A stretch of 64,000 nucleotides of DNA from JAJDOD01 sp050299835 (lineage in GTDB: Bacteria; Pseudomonadota; Alphaproteobacteria; Rhodobacterales; Rhodobacteraceae): the NCBI GenBank assembly GCA_050299835.1, contig JBNKWP010000003.1:1-64000 (forward strand). Reading direction: 5' to 3'. Below the pieces are notes generated by a model. That model saw only the letters and a list, made by a program, of their open reading frames with translations. It was not told the DNA's origin and searched no databases. The position numbers and the translations under genes were made by a program. Each line of letters opens with the position of its first letter. Positions within the stretch are counted from its first letter, which is position 1. Shown in pieces: positions 24,993 through 34,189 of the stretch.

Positions 24993-26191
24993 ACCGCCAC
25001 CCCCGGTCCGGGTATCCGCCCGTCGATCTCCGCGATCTGGTCGGGCGTCAGTACGTCCTCCAGCCGCGTCAGCCCGTCATATCGGGCGGCGGCCAGTTCG
25101 AATTCCGGGATACCCCGCGCAATCTCCCAGCGTTTTTCGTCCCAATGGGCGCGCGCCGCGCGTGCCTTGCCATCCTCTGTCGGCACGCCGTCCGGGCGGG
25201 CCAGCCCCTCGTCCTTGAGAAGCCTCAGCGTCAGCGGCTCATAGATCGGCTGGCCCTGCGCGAGCGACAAGAGCCCCTGCCGGATATGCACGCCCCTCTG
25301 GAACCGCCGGTGCCTCAGATAGGTCGAGATCAGCCCGCGTGACGGCGCCAGAGCCATCGAGACCACGAAGAGCGTGAAGGCCGTCAGCACGATCAGCGGG
25401 CCGGTCGGCAGGTCGGGCGCACTCGCAGACAAGGCCGCGCCGATCCAGGCCGCCGCCCCGCCAAGCCCCCCCGCGATCAGCACCACGCGATCCGCCCGCT
25501 CGGTCCAGAGCCGCGCGGTCACCGCCGGGATGATGAGGAGCGCCACGATCATGATAAGGCCCACGATCTTCAACCCGACCACGGTCACGCCGAGGACCAG
25601 GCACATCATCATCAGGTCGATCCGGCTTTCGGACATGCCCCGCGCGGTGGCGTAGTTCGGGTCGAAGCTGAGCAGCGTCATCGGGCGGCGGAACAGGAAG
25701 ACCAGGACCACCACAAGCGCGCCGCCGACGGCGATCAGGGCGGCGTCAGAGAAGATCATCGCCGCCGTCGATCCCAGCAGGAAGCCTTCCAGCCCCGCCT
25801 GTCCGCCGCTGGACATGGTCTGGATCACCGTCAGAAGCACGATGCCGAAGGCGAAGAACGATGACAGCACAGCACCTATGGCCGCGTCCTCGGCCAGCCG
25901 CGTTTGCGTCGCCAGCCATTGCACCGCCATGAGACCCGCGAAGGCCGAGACAGCCGAGCCGATCAGCAGGCCCGGCAGCCATCGCCCGTCGAGACCCATC
26001 GCCGTCATCACGATGAAGGCAAGGCCGACACCCGGCAGGGTCGCGTGCGCAATCGCATCGCTGACCAGCGCGCGCTTGCGCAGGAACAGGAACGTGCCCG
26101 TCACCCCTGCCGCGATGCCAAGCAGCATCGCCCCGAGCGTGACCAGCGTGGCGTTGTAGCCAAGCTGGAAAGTGAGGGCTGCGAGGAACAT
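24989..26191 (-). CDS. Metal ABC transporter permease with C-terminal metalloregulator-like domain
   Basis: A 400-residue ABC-3 family permease. Residues 1-280 are membrane helices (ALVSDAIAHATLPGVGLAF signature near residue 40). After the last helix, residues about 295-400 form a cytoplasmic domain (RHRRFQRGVHIRQGLLSLAQ, EPLTLRLLKDEGLARPDG, RYDGLTRLEDVLTPDQIAEIDGRIPG) that resembles the winged-helix part of DtxR/MntR-type regulators. Such tails are known on some manganese/iron permeases and could sense internal metal or contact the ATPase. Translation starts at ATG 26191, one base after the ATPase stop. Confidence 0.88.
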   Translation of the reverse strand: MFLAALTFQLGYNATLVTLGAMLLGIAAGVTGTFLFLRKRALVSDAIAHATLPGVGLAFIVMTAMGLDGRWLPGLLIGSAVSAFAGLMAVQWLATQTRLAEDAAIGAVLSSFFAFGIVLLTVIQTMSSGGQAGLEGFLLGSTAAMIFSDAALIAVGGALVVVLVFLFRRPMTLLSFDPNYATARGMSESRIDLMMMCLVLGVTVVGLKIVGLIMIVALLIIPAVTARLWTERADRVVLIAGGLGGAAAWIGAALSASAPDLPTGPLIVLTAFTLFVVSMALAPSRGLISTYLRHRRFQRGVHIRQGLLSLAQGQPIYEPLTLRLLKDEGLARPDGVPTEDGKARAARAHWDEKRWEIARGIPEFELAAARYDGLTRLEDVLTPDQIAEIDGRIPGPGVAV

Positions 26192-26192
26192 C

Positions 26193-26987
26193 TCAGGCGG
26201 TGACGGGAACCGGGGCGATCTCCGCCGTGGCAAGACGCCCGCCATAGGCGGTGTTCAGCGCCTCCTCGGTGAAGGCCTCGGCCACCGGTCCTTCGCTGAT
26301 CTTGCGCACGTTCAGGATCAGCACGTCGTCGAAATATTTCGGCACGGTTGTCAGGTCGTGATGCACGGCGACCACCGTCTTGCCCGCATCGCGCAGGCCT
26401 TTCAGCACGGCGATGATCGCCCGCTCGGTCGCGGCATCGACCCCGGCGAAGGGCTCGTCCAGCAGGTAGAGGTCGGCGTCCTGCGCCAGCGCGCGCGCCA
26501 GAAAGACCCGCTGCTGCTGGCCGCCGGAGAGCTGCCCGATCTGGCGGTCGGCGAAGTCCTCCATGCCGACGCGTTCCAGACAGTCCATCACGCGACGGCG
26601 ATGCGCGCTTGTGAACCGGCCCAGCAGGCCGAGTTCGGAATAGAGGCCCATCTCCACCACATCGCAGACCCGTGCCGGGAAATCCCAGTCGACGCTTGCC
26701 CGCTGCGGCACATAGGCCACCCGGCGGCGCATGAGATCGAGGGGCGCGCCGAAGACCAGCGCGGTGCCCGACAGCGGTTTCACCAGACCCAGCGCGGCCT
26801 TCAACAGCGTGGATTTGCCCGCGCCATTCGGTCCAACGATCGCCGTCATCCTCCCGGCCGAGAAAGTTGCGTCCACGGAGAAGATCGCGGGCTTCTGGTT
26901 GTAGAAGACCGTCATCCCGCGAATAGCAAGGGGGCTGTTGCCCGCCTCGCGTTCGTCTATCGTTTTCCCAGCATCAAGAATGGCCAT
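26193..26987 (-). CDS. Metal ABC transporter ATP-binding protein
   Basis: Cytoplasmic ATPase, 264 residues. Walker A GPNGAGKST (about residue 53), Q-loop in YVPQRASVDWDFP, signature LSGGQQQRVFLARAL, Walker B LYLLDEPFAGVD, and switch His in VAVHHDLTTVPKY. The YVPQRxxVDWDFP sequence is common in manganese/zinc/iron importers. The ATG at 26987 follows TTGAGG and overlaps the region right after the binding-protein stop, four bases downstream. Drives import through the two permeases encoded next. Confidence 0.95.
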   Translation of the reverse strand: MAILDAGKTIDEREAGNSPLAIRGMTVFYNQKPAIFSVDATFSAGRMTAIVGPNGAGKSTLLKAALGLVKPLSGTALVFGAPLDLMRRRVAYVPQRASVDWDFPARVCDVVEMGLYSELGLLGRFTSAHRRRVMDCLERVGMEDFADRQIGQLSGGQQQRVFLARALAQDADLYLLDEPFAGVDAATERAIIAVLKGLRDAGKTVVAVHHDLTTVPKYFDDVLILNVRKISEGPVAEAFTEEALNTAYGGRLATAEIAPVPVTA

Positions 26988-26991
26988 CACC

Positions 26992-27954
26992 TCAACTCCC
27001 GAATTTCAGCAGGCCGTTCATGCCGCGCTCGGGCACGTCGCCGCCGAGCCCCCTGGAAATCGTCGTCACGTTATGGTCGATCATACCGATATAGGTGCCC
27101 TCATAGGTACCGGGCTTGCCCATGGCGTCGGAATATAGTTCGCCACCGATCCGCACTTCGTGACCGCGGGCGGCAGCGCCTTCGACCAGCGCCCGGACAG
27201 AACGGTCAGAGACGGAGCTTTCCACGAAGACCGAAGAAATCCCGCGCTCGACCAGCATGTCCACCAGTTCGGTGGTGCGGTTCAGCCCGGCTTCGCTTTC
27301 GGTCGAGATGCCCTGGATGCCGACCACTTCAAAACCAAAGGCCTCGCCGAAATAGTTGAAGGCGTCATGGGCGGTCACCAGAACGCGTGCGCCTTCCGGC
27401 ACGGTCGCCAAAGCCTTTTTCGAGTACTCGACCAGCGCGTCGATCTCGCCAAGAAACGCCTCCGCATTGGCCTCGAACTCCGCGCGGCGCTCCGGAGCGG
27501 CTTCGATCAGCGCATCGCGCACATCCAGCGCCACGATCCGCCAGAGTGATGAGTCCATCCACACATGCGGGTCAAAGCGATTTTTATAAGTGTCATGGGC
27601 CAGGCGCATCTCAACCGGAATGGCTTCGCCCACCGCGCGTACGGTCGTGCGGGAGGCGAGATCTTCCAAGACCTCTTCCATCTGCGCTTCAAGATACAGT
27701 CCGTTCCACAGCACGAGATCGGCTTTCGCCATGGCGACAATATCCGTCCGGGTCTGGCGGTAGGAGTGCGGATCGACCCCCGGCCCCATCAGCGCCTTCA
27801 CCTCCACCGCGTCGCCACCGATGCGGGAGGCGGTATCCGCGATCATGCCGGTGGTGGCCACGACCTTAAGAGGTGCATCGCTCGCCACAGCCTGAAACGG
27901 GAGAACCGCCAGGGTGGCGAGGGCAAAAAGGTTGCGTCGGGTCCAGGGCCGCAT
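26992..27954 (-). CDS. Metal ABC transporter substrate-binding protein (TroA/ZnuA family)
   Basis: Periplasmic metal-binding protein of 320 residues with a signal peptide ending QAVAS (about residue 25). The ligand set read off is His63 (VDPHSYRQT), His130 (DPHVWMD), His196 (TAHDAFNYF) and Asp276 (YSDAMG). A His in the third place resembles TroA and ZnuA; dedicated manganese proteins such as PsaA have Glu there. There is no His-rich loop as in many ZnuA. The metal (Mn, Zn or Fe) is thus uncertain. GGAG lies six bases before the ATG at 27954. First gene of the operon, under a tandem palindrome. Confidence 0.92.
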   Translation of the reverse strand: MRPWTRRNLFALATLAVLPFQAVASDAPLKVVATTGMIADTASRIGGDAVEVKALMGPGVDPHSYRQTRTDIVAMAKADLVLWNGLYLEAQMEEVLEDLASRTTVRAVGEAIPVEMRLAHDTYKNRFDPHVWMDSSLWRIVALDVRDALIEAAPERRAEFEANAEAFLGEIDALVEYSKKALATVPEGARVLVTAHDAFNYFGEAFGFEVVGIQGISTESEAGLNRTTELVDMLVERGISSVFVESSVSDRSVRALVEGAAARGHEVRIGGELYSDAMGKPGTYEGTYIGMIDHNVTTISRGLGGDVPERGMNGLLKFGS

Positions 27955-27966
27955 GTGTAACTCCAT

Positions 27967-28014
27967 ATTGCGAATAATTCGCAATCTCAGAGTAATATGT
28001 GAGAACCATTCGCA
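27967..28014 (-). promoter_or_regulatory. Tandem palindromic operator of the metal importer
   Basis: Site 1 (27967-27985) is a perfect 9-1-9 palindrome, ATTGCGAATAATTCGCAAT. Site 2 (28000-28014) has one intact half ATTCGCA and a degenerate half TGAGAAC (5 of 7 matches). Their centres are 31 bases apart, three helical turns. The sites look like boxes of Fur-superfamily regulators (Mur, Zur, Irr). Site 1 begins 12 bases upstream of the start codon, so bound protein would block transcription or the early leader. Confidence 0.75.
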
Positions 28015-28135
28015 AAAAGTCAAGCCCCGCCGGATTCGGGCTGGATTTGCAAAAGTGATCCGTTCCCCTCTGTCGTTTTTCTCAGGCGGGCTATATTCCG
28101 ATAGAAAGCCGCAAGCGCCGGTTGGGGAGTGATTT

Positions 28136-29923
28136 TTGGCAAGACGTGCCCTGTTGATTGTTCTGGCCCTGTGGTTCTTCACGGCCACCGGGGCTATTGC
28201 CCAGACACGCATCCAGTTCGCGGCACCGGGGGCGTCTGACAGCTTGCGCGACGAACTTCGCGCCGCCTCCGTCGTTGTCTCGACCGGACAGCGCGCACCG
28301 GCGCAGGATCTGCTGGCCGCCGCGCAGGCCGATTATGCCGGGTTGCTGGGCGTTCTTTATAATCGCGGCTATTACGGCGGGGTCATTTTCATCCGCATCG
28401 ACGGTCGGGAAGCGGCGGCGATTCCGCCGCTGAATGCGCCGAGCCGCATCCAGACGATCCAGATCCAGGTCCGGCCCGGACCGCCATACCGCTTTTCCGA
28501 AGCCCGGATCGGGCCGCTTGCACCGGGCACCGCGCTGCCGGACGGCTTCCGCCGGGGCGCACCCGCCGGAACCGGGACCATTCGCGACGCGGCCACCGCC
28601 GGAGTCGATGGCTGGCGCGAGGCAGGTTATCCCAAGGCGGAGATTTCCGGACAGAACATCACCGCCCGGCATGACAGCCAAACCGTTTCCACGCGGATCG
28701 CGGTTTCCCCCGGCCCGCGCCTGCGTTTCGGAGAGGTCGCCGTCGAGGGCAATCGGAACGTGCGCACCCGCCGCATCCGTACCATCGCGGGCGTCACAGA
28801 AGGGTTGAGCCCGGATCGTGTCTTCGACCCCGAAGAGGTGCAGCGCGCCGCCAACCGGTTGCGCCGGACCGGCAGTTTCCGGTCGGTCACCATTGACGAG
28901 GCCCCCGGTATCGGGCCGGGCGGCACCCAGCCCCTGACCATCAACGTGGTCGAAGCGACACCGCGCCGCTTCGGGCTTGGCGGGGAATACAGCACGACCG
29001 AGGGTGTGCGGCTTTCGGGCTTCTGGCTCCATCGCAATTTCCTGGGCGGCGCGGAACGGTTCCGGGTCGATGGCGCTGTATCGGGGATTGCCGGTGAGAC
29101 GGGCGGGATCGACTATGATTTTGGTGTCCGCTACGAACGCCCGGCCACGCCGCGTGCGGATTCCGATCTCTTCGCCGAGCTGAAGTTCGAGGCGCTGGAC
29201 GAGCCGGATTTCACGTCTGAGACGACCGAGTTCACGCTTGGCTTTACGCGCTACGCGACGGACAATCTGACCGTGGAATACGGGCTCGGCTACCTCTATT
29301 CGGATACGACGGACAATTTCGAGCAGGAGGTCTATCAGCTTCTGACCCTGCCGCTGGCCGCCGAGAACGACCGGCGCGATGACAGCCTTGACCCGACCGA
29401 GGGATATTATCTCGATCTCGAAGTCACGCCCTTTGTCGGATTGGCGGGAACGTCGGGCGGTGCACGGGTCGAGCTCGACAGCCGTGTGTATTACGGCACC
29501 GAGGCGCTGACATTCGCAGGCCGGCTGCAATTGGGCAGTCTGTTCGGGCCATCTCTGACCGAAAGTCCGCCATTCTACCGCTTCTTTTCCGGTGGCGGCG
29601 GATCGGTGCGCGGGCAGGGTTACCAGTCGCTGGCGCTGGACGTGGGCGGCAATCGCTCTGGCGGGCGCAGCTTCCTTGGGCTGTCCGGGGAGATCCGGCG
29701 CGATGTGACGGAAGACATCCAACTCGTCGGGTTCGCCGACTGGGGCTATATTGGCGCGGAATCCTTTCCCGATTTCACTGGCGAGAGCCATGCGGGGGCG
29801 GGGATCGGCCTGCGGTATCAGACCGGCATCGGTCCGATCCGGCTGGACCTTGCCGCGCCTGTCGCGGGCGACACGGACAGTTCCAGCCTTTATATCTATG
29901 TCGGCATCGGGCAGGCGTTCTGA
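28136..29923 (+). CDS. tamA: Translocation and assembly module subunit TamA
   Basis: Outer-membrane protein of the Omp85 family, 595 residues, partner of TamB in inserting autotransporters and moving lipids. Signal peptide (ends AIAQ, residue 23); POTRA-like modules up to about residue 280 (LYNRGYYGGVIFIRIDGREA, FGEVAVEGNRNVRTRRIRTIAG); then a 16-strand beta-barrel with the family FSGGGGSVRGQGYQSL motif and a C-terminal aromatic end (YVGIGQAF). TTG 28136, behind GGGGAG, is taken as start since it directly opens the signal peptide. The stop overlaps the tamB ATG. Confidence 0.93.
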   Translation: MARRALLIVLALWFFTATGAIAQTRIQFAAPGASDSLRDELRAASVVVSTGQRAPAQDLLAAAQADYAGLLGVLYNRGYYGGVIFIRIDGREAAAIPPLNAPSRIQTIQIQVRPGPPYRFSEARIGPLAPGTALPDGFRRGAPAGTGTIRDAATAGVDGWREAGYPKAEISGQNITARHDSQTVSTRIAVSPGPRLRFGEVAVEGNRNVRTRRIRTIAGVTEGLSPDRVFDPEEVQRAANRLRRTGSFRSVTIDEAPGIGPGGTQPLTINVVEATPRRFGLGGEYSTTEGVRLSGFWLHRNFLGGAERFRVDGAVSGIAGETGGIDYDFGVRYERPATPRADSDLFAELKFEALDEPDFTSETTEFTLGFTRYATDNLTVEYGLGYLYSDTTDNFEQEVYQLLTLPLAAENDRRDDSLDPTEGYYLDLEVTPFVGLAGTSGGARVELDSRVYYGTEALTFAGRLQLGSLFGPSLTESPPFYRFFSGGGGSVRGQGYQSLALDVGGNRSGGRSFLGLSGEIRRDVTEDIQLVGFADWGYIGAESFPDFTGESHAGAGIGLRYQTGIGPIRLDLAAPVAGDTDSSSLYIYVGIGQAF

Positions 29924-32900
29924 TGCGCTGGTTGCCGCTTTGTTTCCTGCTTCTGGCCACTCCTGCCCTGGCGCAGGAAGATAATGGGCCGGGTTTTTTA
30001 GACCGCCTTTTCGGCACCGACACGGCAGAGAGCGACGCCGAGCAGGGGTCATTGCTTGAGCGCCTGATCGAGGACTCGCTGTCCGGCGCGGGGCGGTCCG
30101 TTACGGTGACCGGCTTTCGCGGGGCGCTGTCGGGGCGGGCGACGCTGGACAGTCTGACCATCGCGGATGCGGACGGGATCTGGCTGACCCTGACCGACGC
30201 GGAGCTTGACTGGAACCGCGCGGCCCTTTTTGCCGGTCGCCTTGAAGTCACCGAATTGTCGGCGGCCGAGATCCTTGTCCCGCGCCTGTCCGAGCCGGAG
30301 GTGGCCGAAGCGCCCAGCCCGGAGGCCGGAGGCGGCTTCCGGCTTCCCGACCTGCCCGTCAGCGTCAATATCGGACGCATCGCCGCCGAACGTGTCGAAC
30401 TGGGGGAGGCGCTGTTTGGCGTGGAATCGGTCATCTCGCTTGAAGGCTCCGCCTCCCTCGGCGGGGGCGAGGGCGCGGCGGATCTTGATATCGTGCGGCT
30501 CGATCAGCCCGGTGCGATCCGGCTGGATGCGGCCTATCAGAACGAAAGCAATGTCCTTCGTCTCGATCTGACGATGGAGGAAGGGAAAGGCGGAATCGTT
30601 TCGACTTTGGCCGGACTGCCCGGTGCGCCCGCGGTGGATTTCTCGATCAGGGGTGAAGCGCCGTTCTCCGACTTCACCGCCGAAATCAGCCTTGCCACGG
30701 ACGGGGTGGAGCGGCTGGCCGGTCAGGTGAATATCTCCGAGACCGAGTCCGCGCGACGCCTCGTGGCGAATATCGGCGGCGACATCGCGCCGGTTTTCGC
30801 GCCGCAGTTCCGCGACTTCTTCGGTGACACTCTGACACTGGAGGCCGAGGCGCTGTTGCAGGACGATGGCCGCATCATCGTGCCCGATTTCTCCCTCTTC
30901 GCCCGCGAACTGGCGCTTTTCGGGTCGGTCGAACTCACCGCCGACAAGATGCCCCGGATCATCGACATCACGGGCCGTATCGCGCCGGAGAACGGCGACA
31001 CTGTGCTGCTTCCATTGGCCGGAAGCCGCACGGAAGTCTCCCGCGCCAACCTCGCCGTGCAGTTCGACGCGGAGCAATCGGAAGATTACGTCGCCGTCAT
31101 CCGTTTGGCCGATTTCGCGCGCGAGGGGATCGGGGCAACCGAAGTGGTGCTAAGGACCACCGGGCGCATCGGCGCGGGGTCCCCGCCCGAGATCACTGGC
31201 GCGGTCGATTTCGACGTGACCGGCTTTACAACGACCGATGGTCTTTCCGACGCGCTTGGCGCGGAACTGACCGGCAACGCGGCCATCAACTGGGCCGGCG
31301 GCCCGGTCACGATCAACCGCTTCACGCTGGACGCCCGCGACCTGCACGCTCAGGGCGGGGGCACCATTGCCGAGGACATCCGGGTCACCGCCTTGTTGGA
31401 GGCCCGCCGCCTTGCCAATTTCGCCGATTTCGCAAACCGGCCTCTCTCTGGTCAGGCGATGCTTGAGACCGAGGGCACGTTCAATCCGTTGACCGGCGCG
31501 TTCAACCTCGCAGCAAAGGGCCAGACGACCGACCTTGCCATCGGCGATGCGCGGGCGGATGCGATCCTTGCGGGCGTCGCCCAGCTTGACCTTGAGGCCG
31601 TGCGCGACACTGACGGGCTTCGCATCAACCTTACGGCGCTGGAAAGCGAAGCCGCCAACCTCACCGGCTCGGCCATCCTGCGTTCGGGAGGTTCCACCGC
31701 CACGCTGGAAGGCCAGCTGAGTCAGACTGCTCTGGTCCTGCCCGGCGTCATCGGAGCGTCGGAGTTCGTCTTCTCGGGTCAGGAAACCGAGACACGCGAC
31801 TGGAACATCGCCACCACGCTTGCCGCCCCTGCCCTGACCGCAAAACTCGCGGGCCTTCTGAGCAATATCTACGACCTGCCCGCCTTCCAGGGGACGATCA
31901 ACGCCGCGAGCCCGGATCTTTCCATCTTCTCCGAGGTCGCGGGACGCCCGCTTTCCGGCAGCCTGTCGCTCGACGCCGAAGGCGGCGCGAATGCCGACCT
32001 GACACGCCTTCTGATCGACGGCACCGCGTCTTCGAACAACCTCTCCATCGGTGACGCCCGCATCGACCCGCTGTTGCGGGGCGAACTTGCGATCACGATC
32101 ACCGGCGCCCGGACCGAGGACCGCGTGGATATCGAAGCGCTTGAGATCGACGGCGATACCCTGACCGCGTCCCTGCAAGGCGCGATCACCGGCCTGACCG
32201 GCATCCCCGCCTTCGAAGGATCGGTAACGGCCCGGACCCCCGATCTTGGCGTCTTCTCCGCCCTCGCCCGGCGTCCGCTCTCCGGCGCATTCGACGTGAC
32301 CGCGACCGGGGCCGCCCGCGCCGATCTTTCCCTGGCGCGCGTCGACGGGAAATTGAGCGGCCAGGACATATCGTTTGGCATTGACCAGTTGGACAGGCTT
32401 CTGCGCGGCCCGCTCGAACTCTCTCTGGTGGCCGGGCGCGAGGACGAAGAGATCGAGATCACAACCTTCTCGCTGACGACCAACGCGCTGACCGCCGAAA
32501 CCTCCGGCCAGCTTGGAGCGGAAGGCGACCGTCTTGCCGTGCAGGCGCGACTGAACGATGTCTCCCCCTTGGCGCCGGGCTTCAACGGGGCGCTTTCCGT
32601 TGTCGGCAGCCTTGGGCGCGAAGGTGAGACCATCGCGGTCGATCTCGACGCCATCGGTCCGGGCGGCGTGCAGGCCAGCATCGACGGCACGGTGGCGCAG
32701 GATTTCTCGACCACGGACCTTGCCATCGGCGGCACCGCACCCCTGGCGCTTGCCAACGGCTTCATTGCCCCCCGTAGCCTTGCAGGCACAACGCGCTTCG
32801 ATCTGCGCCTGACAGGGCGCCCGGCCCTGGAAAGCCTGTCCGGTCAGGCGTCGCTGTCGGGTGCGCGTTTCGCCAATCCTGGATTGCCCACGGCGTTGGA

Positions 32901-34005
32901 GGACATCACCGGGACCATCGCGTTGTCCGGCGGCAGCGCGACGCTCGATATCGGCGCGATTGTCGAAAGCGGCGGGCGGGTCACCATGTCCGGCCCTGTC
33001 GGCCTGACCGCACCCAACAGCGCAGCGCTGCAGATCGACCTGAACGGGGTTCGCCTGACCGATCCCAATCTCTATGAGACGACCGCAAACGGGCAGATCC
33101 GCGTTGAGGGTCCTTTGGCCGGCGGCGCGATGATCGCGGGCGATATTGCGCTTGGCGAAACCAATATCCGGATTCCCAATTCCGGCCTTGGCGGCGCGGG
33201 CGCGATCCCCGAGATCACCCATATCAACGAACCGCCGCCGGTGCGTGGCACAAGACGCCGCGCCGGCCTGCTGAACCGCGATGCCAATGGCGGGTCCTCG
33301 TCCGGCCCGATCTACGGGCTCGACATCCGCGTTTCCGCCCCGAACCGCGTCTTCCTGCGCGGTCGCGGGCTCGACAGCGAGTTCGGCGGCGCGTTCCGCA
33401 TCACCGGTACCACGGCGAATGTCGTCCCCATCGGCGCGTTCGAACTGATCCGGGGTCGGCTGGACATTCTTGGCAACCGGCTCGAACTCGACAGCGCACG
33501 GATCACGGTGCAAGGCAGCCTGATCCCCTTCCTCAACATCCGCGCCACCACAAGGGCGGAGGATACCGATGTCACGGTCGCGGTCTTGGGCCCCGCCGAC
33601 AACCCCGAGATCCGGTTTTCCTCCGCGCCGGAACTGCCGCAGGAGGAAGTCCTTGCCCGCCTGATCTTCGGACGCGGGCTGGAAACCCTCAGCCCCCTAC
33701 AGGCGGCACGTCTCGCCATCGCGGTGCGCACTCTGGCGGGACAGGGCGGCGAGGGGGTTGTCGGCAAGATTCGGGGCAAGACCGGTCTGGCCGATCTCGA
33801 TGTGACCACAAACGAGGATGGGAATGCCGCCGTTCGCGCAGGCGCCTATCTGGGCGAGAATGTCTATTCCGATATCACCGTCGACAGCGCGGGCGAGACC
33901 CAGCTCAACCTGAATCTTGACGTCACACCCTCGCTCACCCTGCGCGGCGGGGTCACCAATGAAGGCGAATCCTCGCTCGGTATCTTCTTCGAGCGCGATT
34001 ACTGA
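29923..34005 (+). CDS. tamB: Translocation and assembly module subunit TamB
   Basis: Inner-membrane-anchored AsmA-like protein of 1360 residues, spanning the periplasm as a lipid-conducting beta-taco. N-terminal signal anchor (MRWLPLCFLLLATPALAQ), long repetitive beta region, and C-terminal DUF490/TamB domain including FEWRLRGRLDILGNR-like strands and EVLARLIFGRGLETLSPLQAA, ending in EGESSLGIFFERDY. Three related internal units begin with NRPLSGQ, GRPLSGS and RRPLSGA (near 31440, 31940 and 32270), each followed by IGDAR-type or similar strands. Overlaps tamA by one base. Confidence 0.93.
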   Translation: MRWLPLCFLLLATPALAQEDNGPGFLDRLFGTDTAESDAEQGSLLERLIEDSLSGAGRSVTVTGFRGALSGRATLDSLTIADADGIWLTLTDAELDWNRAALFAGRLEVTELSAAEILVPRLSEPEVAEAPSPEAGGGFRLPDLPVSVNIGRIAAERVELGEALFGVESVISLEGSASLGGGEGAADLDIVRLDQPGAIRLDAAYQNESNVLRLDLTMEEGKGGIVSTLAGLPGAPAVDFSIRGEAPFSDFTAEISLATDGVERLAGQVNISETESARRLVANIGGDIAPVFAPQFRDFFGDTLTLEAEALLQDDGRIIVPDFSLFARELALFGSVELTADKMPRIIDITGRIAPENGDTVLLPLAGSRTEVSRANLAVQFDAEQSEDYVAVIRLADFAREGIGATEVVLRTTGRIGAGSPPEITGAVDFDVTGFTTTDGLSDALGAELTGNAAINWAGGPVTINRFTLDARDLHAQGGGTIAEDIRVTALLEARRLANFADFANRPLSGQAMLETEGTFNPLTGAFNLAAKGQTTDLAIGDARADAILAGVAQLDLEAVRDTDGLRINLTALESEAANLTGSAILRSGGSTATLEGQLSQTALVLPGVIGASEFVFSGQETETRDWNIATTLAAPALTAKLAGLLSNIYDLPAFQGTINAASPDLSIFSEVAGRPLSGSLSLDAEGGANADLTRLLIDGTASSNNLSIGDARIDPLLRGELAITITGARTEDRVDIEALEIDGDTLTASLQGAITGLTGIPAFEGSVTARTPDLGVFSALARRPLSGAFDVTATGAARADLSLARVDGKLSGQDISFGIDQLDRLLRGPLELSLVAGREDEEIEITTFSLTTNALTAETSGQLGAEGDRLAVQARLNDVSPLAPGFNGALSVVGSLGREGETIAVDLDAIGPGGVQASIDGTVAQDFSTTDLAIGGTAPLALANGFIAPRSLAGTTRFDLRLTGRPALESLSGQASLSGARFANPGLPTALEDITGTIALSGGSATLDIGAIVESGGRVTMSGPVGLTAPNSAALQIDLNGVRLTDPNLYETTANGQIRVEGPLAGGAMIAGDIALGETNIRIPNSGLGGAGAIPEITHINEPPPVRGTRRRAGLLNRDANGGSSSGPIYGLDIRVSAPNRVFLRGRGLDSEFGGAFRITGTTANVVPIGAFELIRGRLDILGNRLELDSARITVQGSLIPFLNIRATTRAEDTDVTVAVLGPADNPEIRFSSAPELPQEEVLARLIFGRGLETLSPLQAARLAIAVRTLAGQGGEGVVGKIRGKTGLADLDVTTNEDGNAAVRAGAYLGENVYSDITVDSAGETQLNLNLDVTPSLTLRGGVTNEGESSLGIFFERDY

Positions 34006-34120
34006 GATCACACATGGTTTCGCAATCGCAGCAAGTTCTTGGAATGGCAGGGATCAGGTGCTAAATATGGGACATGGCCAGCGCCGGGCCATTGCTGTCG
34101 GCGCGCAACCAAGGAGGACA

Positions 34121-34189
34121 ATGTCCTGTCTCATGCCGAAAACGCGGTCCGTGGCGCGACCGCCCCTGACGCCGTCGGTCCGATCGTGA
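34121..34189 (+). CDS. Candidate leader peptide overlapping the rsfS start
   Basis: AAGGAGG at 34111-34117 sits four bases before ATG 34121, the strongest ribosome site in this gap. It opens only 22 codons (MSCLMPKTRSVARPPLTPSVRS) whose TGA overlaps the GTG proposed for rsfS. This could be a coupling leader, or the relic of a frameshift that separated rsfS from its real start. No homology is claimed. Confidence 0.3.
   Translation: MSCLMPKTRSVARPPLTPSVRS

Noticed and set aside
28091..30052. 653-codon open frame on the minus strand
   Set aside because: Antisense to tamA, composition typical of a shadow frame.
31150..33513. 787-codon open frame on the minus strand
   Set aside because: Antisense to tamB, no domain seen.
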